64,000 bases of DNA, taken from assembly GCF_004193775.1 (NCBI RefSeq), contig NC_041012.1:14343223-14407222 (forward strand), written 5' to 3'. A model generated the notes under the pieces. It saw nothing but the letters and a program-made list of their open reading frames with translations, did not search any database and was not told the DNA's origin. Shown in pieces: positions 56,401 through 64,000 of this stretch (position 1 is its first letter; each line of letters begins with the position of its first letter). A program made the translations under genes and the position numbers. Source of the DNA: Glycine soja. Its lineage: Eukaryota; Streptophyta; Magnoliopsida; Fabales; Fabaceae.

Positions 56401-57519
56401 TGTGAATGCATATGTTGTATGAAGATTTTGATGATACTAAAAGATTGAAGCAATTCAAAGTTAGTTTACTACACAATTCAAGTCAAGATCAAGAGATCAA
56501 GAGAAACAATTCACAATAGTCCATTTTTTGTTAAAAGAATCTCTTAAAAGATTTGCAAAGGTTTGGCCTTAAAAGACTTAAATTTTCAAAATCTCTTATA
56601 AAGTTTTAAGAGGTTTTACATCTTTGAAAAATATATATTTCTCTATGGTAATCAATTACCAGAAGTTGTAATCGATTACTAGAAGCAAAAATGGTTTTGC
56701 AAAGCTTTCAGAAAAGTTTGAAATTGAATTTTAAAGGCTATAATCGATTACCACCTTTGTGTAATCGATTACCAGTAACAGAATATTTTAAAATTCAAAC
56801 TGAAAAGACATGACTCCTCAATAATTAACTATGTAATCGATTACCACAGATATGTAATCAATTAGCAGTGAGGAAATTTCAAAAATAACTCTAAAAAGTC
56901 GCATCCCTCCATAAGTTTTTGAAAAGCCACCGAAGGCCTATAAATATGTGACTTGTGTTCGAAAATCTTAAGAGTTTTTCAGAACTTCATTATCTTATTC
57001 TCTCAAAAGAAAACCTTTGGCCAAACACTTACAAAACAATTAAGGATTCTTATAAGTTCTTCAAGTTGTATTATTCTTCTCTTAAAGAGAGAAAAACATC
57101 TTTTGTACTTCAAAAGCAAACTGTTGTTGTAATCAAGAGGTAGTGGGTCTCTTGATTTGTAAGTTTTTCTGAACACAAGGGAAAGGTGTCCCTGGGTGGT
57201 TCAGAAGTTGTAAAGGAATTTACAAGGATAGTGGAAATCTCAAGTGGGTTGCTTGAGGACTAGACGTAGGCACAGGAAGTGGCCGAACCAGTATAAACTG
57301 AGTTTGTAATTCTCTCTTCCCTAATCTCATTTACATTATTGCAGTTTAATTTTATTTTGCACATTTAAATAGCATCGAATAAATTGTTCATTGCTTCTTT
57401 TTCAGCATATTAAGACTGCATATATCTTTTAAAGAGAGAATTAAAATTTGTTAGGGGAAAATTTTGAAACTTAATTAACCCCCCCCCCCTCTTAAGTTAT
57501 TGAGGCCACTTATTTAACA
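56401..57519 (+). mobile_element. copia 3' LTR
   Basis: TGTGAATGC...TATTTAACA, 1119 bp. GTAATCGATTAC-type palindromes, some with one change, lie at about 56648, 56667, 56742, 56761 and 56833, with TATAAATATG near 56940. There is no left partner in the window. Confidence 0.85.
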
Positions 57520-58042
57520 AAGATAAAATTTTAGAAGGATTTAACTAATAATTGTTCTGAAAAAAAACTTTTTAGATTGGTTCCCCTACAACTGAGCTAA
57601 ATACATGCAATGCCTTTATTTAACAAAATTCTGCCACATTCTTTTTAAAAGGATACTTTTGTATCCATTCTAAAAAGTTGTTCTGCAATGTTTTTTTCCT
57701 GCACTAGTGTTTATAGTTACATTCTCAATGGGCCTAGGGAAATTAAAATATTCAATTTTTGTTTTAATATATGCATAAGCATGTGCGTGTGCATGTGTGC
57801 GTGTGTATAATCCATAGTCCTACACCGTTCAATTTTGTATGTTGTAAAAATAAAATGATTTATATATTGTAGATTATTACTTAGTCAATCAATATTAACA
57901 CTTGATAAGTCCTTTAATTGCCTTATTTAAGATTTACAAAAGAAAAGTCAGATTGAGGCGGTTCACTGTGACGTTACAGATCTTGATACCACGTCACGGT
58001 GGATGGGAAGGACGTGTGAGAGAATCAAGGGAATGAAGCAAT
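57520..58042. other. no gene seen
   Basis: AT-rich sequence with a short GTGT-rich stretch near 57780-57805. Nothing else is recognised. Confidence 0.5.
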
Positions 58043-61000
58043 ATGTTGGGCTATGAAAAGGGTATCACGTTACTTAAAAACCAAAAGGGAAATGGAGTTG
58101 CAGAATCCGCTCATGTTGAGTTGCTACCAAAGGCTCAAGCACATTTGCCATATGCTTATGAGAGGAAGAGGGTGATATCAAAACTATTTTTTAGGGCTAG
58201 CTCAGGGAGTATGTTGGTGTCAAATAGGCTCATAGGGCATGCTTCTAGCAGCTGTGTGGGGGGAGAGATCTAAAATTAGGGTTACTCAGAAGTCTAATAG
58301 GAGGTCAGGGAGTGCAAATTCTCATGCTGGAATCATAGAACTATTGGGAGACAAAATTGAATTAAGGACTTAGGACAGGGAAAAGGAATTTGGTGTGAAT
58401 GGTAGTGCTTCAGATCCAATATTTGTACATCAATGCCATGATTTAGAGGTTAGAGACCGATGCTTGGCAACAAGTAAGGGGGGTGTATGTTGGTTGGAAA
58501 TTAAGATATTATCTTTGAATGTGAGGGGGTTGAGGGATCTCATTAAACAACTATGGTTGTGAACCCTCATATATGCAAAAAGGGTGGATGTGGTTTTTTT
58601 TTTTTACAAAAAATGAAGTGTAAAAAGGTGGGAGTTGATAATCTGTTTTGGTTTTTTGGGTGATTCCAATTTTGAATGGTTATCTAAATCATCAATAGGA
58701 AGATCTGGTGGTATTTTATATGTGTGGAAGAAATAGTTGTTTGTCTTTAAATTCTCTATCATTGGTGATGGTTTTGTTGGATTTTGTGTTAAATGAGTTA
58801 AGTCGGGTGTTATCATGTTCTTTGCAAACGTGCACTCTCCTTGCACGATGGAGGGAAGTTGAAAGGTGTTGCATGATTTGCTAATGTCTAAAAGGGGATT
58901 TGGTGGAGCCTTGTAGTGTGTTGGGGGGATTTGAATGTTGTGATGGATAATAGGGAACATAGTAGGCATGGTGAGGCGAGTCAAAATCAGGAACATGTGG
59001 AGTTCCAAGAATTTATTTATGATATGAGACTTAGATTTGCTAGTGATTGGTAAAAGTTTACTTGATTCAGTATGGATTGTGGGGGCCATGAGTAGAATTG
59101 AAAGGTTCCTCTTATCATATTGTTAGATTTAAATGTAGAGGTTAAGTTCTCCATGGGTAGGGAAAAAACACATGTCAGACCATTGACCAATCTTTTTAAT
59201 TTGAAAGGTAACTTTATGAACTGGGGTCCCAAACCTTTCAAATTTTTAATTGTTTGTTGGACTATCCTTGGTTTACCTCTTAGGTGAAGCATTGGTCGTC
59301 TGAGTTACAGGTGGAAAGAAAGCTATTGTTTGTGTTTAAGGAAAAACTATGTTTGTTGAAGGAGAAACTCAAAGGGTGGTGTCGCAACCTACCCTTCGGC
59401 GAGAGGGCGACGCGAAACTCACGGGTGCATCTTCCAAGAAGGGAATACGCGCAGAGTCGCCACCAACGTTTATTCGAGGAAAACGCCGGAAAAACCGGAA
59501 AGACGTGGCCTACGAACTTTAAGTGTGAAAGGTTCGGGAGTTGTATTTACGCATGGGGAAGGTATTAGCACCCCATGCGTCCGTCACAAAGGACGGCAGC
59601 CTTTAATCAAGTGTGTGAATATGAATTCAACTTGTGTTATCTTCCCCTTTTTCATGTTCTTATGTCTTTTTATGCCTTTTTATATTTTTATCTTTTTGTG
59701 GTCGACAAGGGTGTTTCCCTTGCTCCTACGTATTCCTCAATTGTGATAAGGAAATCAGACCTACGTAGTTCTTTGAGAACTAAACGTTGGTTAAATTATT
59801 TTTATCCTTTTTTGCAAGATATATTTTTATTGAACGGAAGGGTCATTTAAGGCGTTGGACCATTAAACAATCTTTCGATTCTTTTGAAAGGAGAGAAAAC
59901 ATTAAGGCATTGGACCATTAATGATCTCTTGTTATTTTTGAAAGAGGTAATAAAGCTACATGTTGATTTTAGACATTTAGAAATCTACGTTTAACCAAAA
60001 AAAGCGGAAAAGACCATTTCAAGGCGTTGGACCTTTAAAAATGGCATTTTAGGTGATGACAAAAGTTTGATTTATGAATTGATTTTAGCCTTAGTTTCAC
60101 TTTGGTTATTAGTCAATTCGAGTAAAAAAGAAAAATCCAAAAGAAAAACATCCGATTGATTTTTTTTATTATTTTATTTAAAGAAATTTTTTTATTATTA
60201 TATTATTATTTTGCCTCCTTTCGGTTTTAAACGTGGTTACGGCATGACCGAACGGTCAGATTTCATTTTAACAAAAATTAAAAGATGTTACAATTCAAAT
60301 AAACGGTGGAAATTTATTTTATTTTTTGATTAGGCGAGAAAATGATTTAAATAAATGACTAAAGCACGTTAAAAGGGGGTACGGAAAGAAAATGAAATGA
60401 AAATAAAAGCACGCGAAACAAGTGGGGACCACTAAGGGTACATAGAATGAATTGAAAAGTTCGATTTCGGGAACTTACCGGTTCAAGATCGAAGAACGAC
60501 GACGAACGAACGAAGAACGATGAAGAACGGTGGAAAATCTTTGCGAAATCGCCCACGGAAACGTCTAGGGAGCATTACGGAAGCGTCTCGGCTTGACTTT
60601 TCTTCACGGAAATAATTTTTCTCACTAATTTTAAGTGATTCTCAGATACCAGAAGGGTTGAACATTTTTGTTTTGCCCTCCTCCCCCTATTTATAGGGGA
60701 AAAGAGGGAGGAGCTTGCCACCCAGCTCGCCTAGGCGAGCCAGGTTGCTTCCTCCAGAAGGCACCGCCTTCTGGTGGAACTTTCTAGAAGGCCCAATTGG
60801 GCCTGATTGCTATTTGCACACCCCTGTTTACTAAATACACCATCTTCTGCCTTTTTTTGCTGATTCTTTTTCCGTAATGTTACAGAACTTTATGAATTAC
60901 GTAATGATACTTGTTTTCTTTCCGTAATGTCAGGAAACTTTACGGATTACGTAATCATCCCTTCTTTGGCTTTCGAGATGTTTTGGAACTTCACGGATTG

Positions 61001-61982
61001 TGCAACAATGCTTCCTTTTGACTTCCGGCATGTCACGGAACTTCACGGATTGTGCAACAATGCTTCCTTTTGACTTTCGGCATGTCACGAAACTTCACAG
61101 ATTGCCTAACGATGGGTGCCAAGTACCTCGAAGTGGTCAAACGAGGGTCGCATCCCAACAAACGGATGGTCCCCGGACGAAATTAGGGTATGACAGGTGG
61201 CATAAAGTTCAACTAGCTATCTGGTGATATTTCCTTAATGGTGGATAGGATGGATGATGTAGTCTTCCGCTTATATGATGGGTTGGAAGTTGACACAGGG
61301 GAAAGGATGGTGCTGCAGGAGGATTTTTGTAGAAGCTTGTGTATTAGGGAGAGTATTTTAGCATGGAAGGCTAATTAAGGTGAAGTGGATCAGAGAGAGA
61401 GATGAAAATTCATGTTTTTTTCATTTCTCTCTTCGAGATCGCCAGAGAAGAAATCAACTAATGACCCATTAGAGTGGAGATATGTGGTTAATTAGAAGGA
61501 GGGGAACAAATCAAGGATGAGGTGACAAGGTAATTCCAGCAAGTGTTTTCAGAATCAAAGTTCACACGACCTTGTTTACCAGGTGTTGAGTTTAAACAAA
61601 TTAGCCAGGTAGATAGCTCTTTTCTTATTACTCCTTTTTTGGAGCTGGAGATCAAGGCAGCGGTTTGGAGTTGTGATGGTGATAAAAGTCTTGGCCCTGA
61701 TGGGTTCAATTTTCAATTCTCAAGGCGTGTTGGGAATTTTTAAGGCCAAAGATTTGTTGTATGGTGCATGAGATTCATAGATATGGAAACCTTCAAAAAG
61801 TGGCTACTTTTTCTTTTATTGCTATGATTCCAAAATGTAACAATCCACAATCTTTATCAGAATACAAGCCTATTTCCCACATTGAAAGTACTAATAATAT
61901 TATTTCTAAATTGTTGGCTTCGAGGATGAAAAATGTTCTCCCACAATATCTACCAAATCCTCAAACCCCTTCTTATCTTTGA
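58043..61982 (+). mobile_element. L1-type LINE, decayed and split
   Basis: The endonuclease start EIKILSLNVRGLRDLIKQLW (58498-58557) is a clear L1-type motif; the rest of the domain is full of stops and shifts. The RT N-terminal part after the inserted LTR has EIKAAVWSCDGDKSLGPDGFNF (about 61647-61712), MVHEIHRYGNLQK and 'AMIPKCNNPQSLSEYKPIS', then ends near 61982 before the catalytic motif. The N-terminal side (58043-58497) is open but has no domain that I recognise and could be ORF1 end or spacer. No poly-A end is seen. Confidence 0.75.
59380..61195 (-). mobile_element. solo LTR of an Ogre/Tat-type gypsy element in a LINE
   Basis: Plus-strand ends TGTCGCAACC...GGGTATGACA, 1816 bp, with a perfect target duplication GGTGG at 59375-59379 and 61196-61200. 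It is very close to the copy at 1418-3148. A short duplicated stretch lies near 60985-61100 (AACTTCACGGATTGTGCAAC occurs twice). TATA-like CTATAAATAG lies on the minus strand near 60688-60697, with a dyad at 60721-60744. Confidence 0.9.
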
Positions 61983-61983
61983 T

Positions 61984-62215
61984 TTCTAGGTCAAATTCCT
62001 GCAGTTAGAGGGTCGATCTAATCAACCTAGGCTTAGCGTCTTGCTTAGACATAAGATACTTAATTGCAAAGTGGTCAGTATAACAAATAACTTTTGACAA
62101 AACCATCTATTGCCTAAACTTATCAAATGCAAAAGCAACAGTCAAAAGCTCATTTTATGTTGTGGTGTAGTTCTTTTAGGCATCATCAAGGGTTCTACAA
62201 GAAATTTAATAGAAA
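61984..62215 (-). pseudogene. Ty3/gypsy RNase H fragment
   Basis: Minus-strand reading CRTLDDA, stop, KNYTTT, stop, NELLTVAFAFDKFRQ, stop, then VICYTDHFAIKYLMSKQDAKPRLI and LQEFDLEI. It matches the RNase H of the Athila element ([21 protein letters not shown]) but is diverged. Four stops occur in about 75 codons. The rest of the element is not visible. Confidence 0.8.
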
Positions 62216-63085
62216 CGTTTTACAGACAAAATTATTAAAATTTTGTTTTACTAGTATAAATAGTGGAGTCGAGATTGCTAGGTGTTGAGTCAAATAGGGG
62301 TGCTCAAAATAAATGGTTATAAAATATTTAACCATAAATTATACGTAGATGGTTATATAATGAGTGATTATTGTAATCAAACCATAATTGTTATGAAAAA
62401 TCATTTAAATAACCGGTTATAACTAAAACCGATTGTATAACTAGTTATATATCTTAAATTAATAATTGATTTCAGTCTTCAAAAAATAGTTTTAATCTTC
62501 AAAATTAATTTTAATTAAACATAAATGATTATTGATGCATAAAATTGATTATAAAAATGTAATAAATATTAAAAAAAATCATTTTTTATTTATTTGTAAA
62601 ACTTGTTATAAATTCATAACCAGTTATGGTTTGGTTATAATAATAACTTTATATATTAATTTTTTTGGTTACCATGTTATTTGCACGAAGTATCCAATGA
62701 CTTTGTTGATGACTAATCTCCGTCGGGGAAACCTGATTATTGACCACCTTTAGTGGGATTTTTTCCTCTGAACATCATTTTTTCCATCCACAAGGCTCGA
62801 ACTCAAGACCTTGCTTAAAGGGATTGAATCCAGTACCAATCAAACCAATGACTTGTTGGTTTACATATTGGTTATTTTATTGTTATGGCTAGGTTATTCG
62901 AATAACCTAACCATACATGAGTAGCCATAAAGCCAAAGTCCTCGAGGAAATAATACTTTACATAAATTATCTACTTGCACAACTATGTATGCTTGCCTAA
63001 ACTAAGCCAACAACCAACTATACCAACAAACATAATATTCCTAAAAAAATTCAAATTTTCATTTTTGTTTTTAAATTTTAATTAA

Positions 63086-63129
<44 letters not shown>

Positions 63130-63369
63130 AAAAAATAGTTCCTGAACCTAACACCTTTCCACCTATAAAAAGAATAATTTTTTTGTATTGTTAAAAAATA
63201 GGCACTATTTCATAAATATTAACACAATTATTCATTATTATACTTTCAATTATGTATTTATGTAGACTAATTCAACACTATAATAAGTATTACCTGTCAT
63301 TAATGAGTTAGCAATATTGTAATAATTAAAGCTATAGATGGATAGATAAAATAATAAAACAATATTAAC
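62216..63369. other. AT-rich region without genes; TA microsatellite
   Basis: No gene is seen. It includes degenerate TTATAACC/GGTTATAA repeats around 62290-62650 and a (TA)n run at 63091-63127. Confidence 0.5.
63091..63127. repeat. (TA)n microsatellite
   Basis: About 18 uninterrupted AT dinucleotides. Confidence 0.95.
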
Positions 63370-63371
63370 TA

Positions 63372-63603
63372 CTTCATTTGTTCAAAAATAAGTGTCATAC
63401 TAGGTTTTTTACACATATCAATAAAAGTTAATAAATGCATAAAGAAGATTAATAATTTTACAAAAATAATCTTACTATTAAATTACATTGAAAAGTTAAA
63501 GTGACACTTATTAGGTGTACTAGTAAAAAAACAAATATTACATTGAAAAACTAGCATAACACTCATTTTTTTAAAATGCAACACTTATTTTGCAACGAGG
63601 GAG
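63372..63603. mobile_element. Stowaway-like MITE
   Basis: About 232 bp between TA dinucleotides (63370-63371 and 63604-63605). The ends are imperfect inverted repeats: CTTCATTTGTTCAAAAATAA at the left and, read inward from the right, CTCCCTCGTTGCAAAATAAG, followed by GTGT. This resembles the CTCCCTCCGT...AAATAAGTG ends of Stowaway (Tc1/mariner) MITEs. The interior is AT-rich and non-coding. Confidence 0.65.
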
Positions 63604-63605
63604 TA

Positions 63606-64000
63606 TATATTATTAAATTTGTATGTTATCCTCTTAAACGGATAGATAAAAAAATATTAATTTCAAATTCAATATGATAATTTCATTTTCATTATCTTCC
63701 ACATACGGTAAGCCATTTAGTATATTATTGTAAAATATTTTTAATTATTTATTTACCTGAATTTAATTACCATTTTTAAACTAATACACCTTAGATGAAC
63801 AAATATCTCTAACAAATGTCTCTAACAATACTTTTCCTAAACTAAGTCTAGTGACATCTTAAACAGAATTATATAAACAACACAACATCAAACATGAGAA
63901 ATACACATCAAAGTAGCATTTTCAAAGATCCATTCTTGCTCTGAAATGAAAACCTTAGAATGTAATCATCAAATGACTTCACCAAAAGTAAATCTAAATA
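63606..64000. other. no gene seen
   Basis: AT-rich sequence to the end of the window; nothing recognised. Confidence 0.5.

Larger units (their letters stand above)
55648..57519 (+). mobile_element. 3' end of a Sirevirus-like copia element
   Basis: Accessory ORF end (55648-56033), non-coding 3' sequence and one LTR (56401-57519). It starts abruptly against the Athila gag, so everything upstream is missing. The LTR is of the same subfamily as 3702-6318. Confidence 0.82.

Noticed and set aside
62700..62860. Possible SINE or tRNA-derived sequence (GGCTCGAACTCAAGACC resembles a B box)
   Set aside because: No matching A box, no tRNA fold and no poly-A or target duplication could be read. It stays unassigned.

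Overview
The window is a stack of nested plant transposable elements, and I find no host gene that I would defend. A legume is likely, most probably Glycine (soybean) or a close relative. Several copia LTRs carry arrays of the palindrome GTAATCGATTAC. A Sirevirus-type Ty1/copia element, Ogre/Tat-type Ty3/gypsy elements with an extra ORF1 and a second (archaeal-type) RNase H, and Athila-type gypsy elements are piled into each other, as is typical of soybean pericentromeric DNA. Family names rest on protein motifs and LTR ends read by eye; no database was searched.

Layout. 263-3589 is a solo copia LTR with a solo Ogre-type LTR inside it. 3702 to about 8590 is a copia element whose pol is deleted; its 5' LTR is split by a solo Athila-type LTR (4199-5726). 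8641-21325 is an internal-LTR-internal arrangement of two Ogre-like + strand elements sharing the LTR at 15384-16723. The first has gag but no ORF1 or pol and ends in a long array of hairpin repeats. The second has ORF1 and the start of gag and is broken by a solo LTR (16986-18815). 22302-27943 is a minus-strand Athila derivative with only LTR, gag and protease. 27983-49069 is a minus-strand Ogre/Tat element: RT, two RNase H domains, integrase, an accessory 'plant transposon protein' ORF, hairpin repeats and the 3' LTR. It is interrupted by a copia LTR flanked by a 480-bp duplication (29883-32453) and by a nearly complete Sirevirus-like copia element (38889-47835) inserted in its RNase H. 49070-55647 is a minus-strand Athila element inserted in the RT of that Ogre element. 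55648-57519 is the 3' end of another copia element. 58043-61982 is a decayed L1-type LINE split by a solo Ogre LTR. The rest is AT-rich DNA with a gypsy RNase H fragment, a TA microsatellite and a Stowaway-like MITE.

How the parts relate. Eight insertions have target-site duplications (TSDs) that I could read, so the order of events can be partly reconstructed. The most interesting pattern is that the copia element and the Ogre element, which belong to different superfamilies, both carry the same kind of accessory ORF between pol and the 3' LTR. In the copia element this ORF sits just behind six copies of the same palindrome that fills the LTR U3, followed by a TATA box, so it appears to have its own LTR-like promoter. 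Every coding region seen is broken by stops or frameshifts. The copia element at 38889-47835 is the best preserved and probably the youngest.
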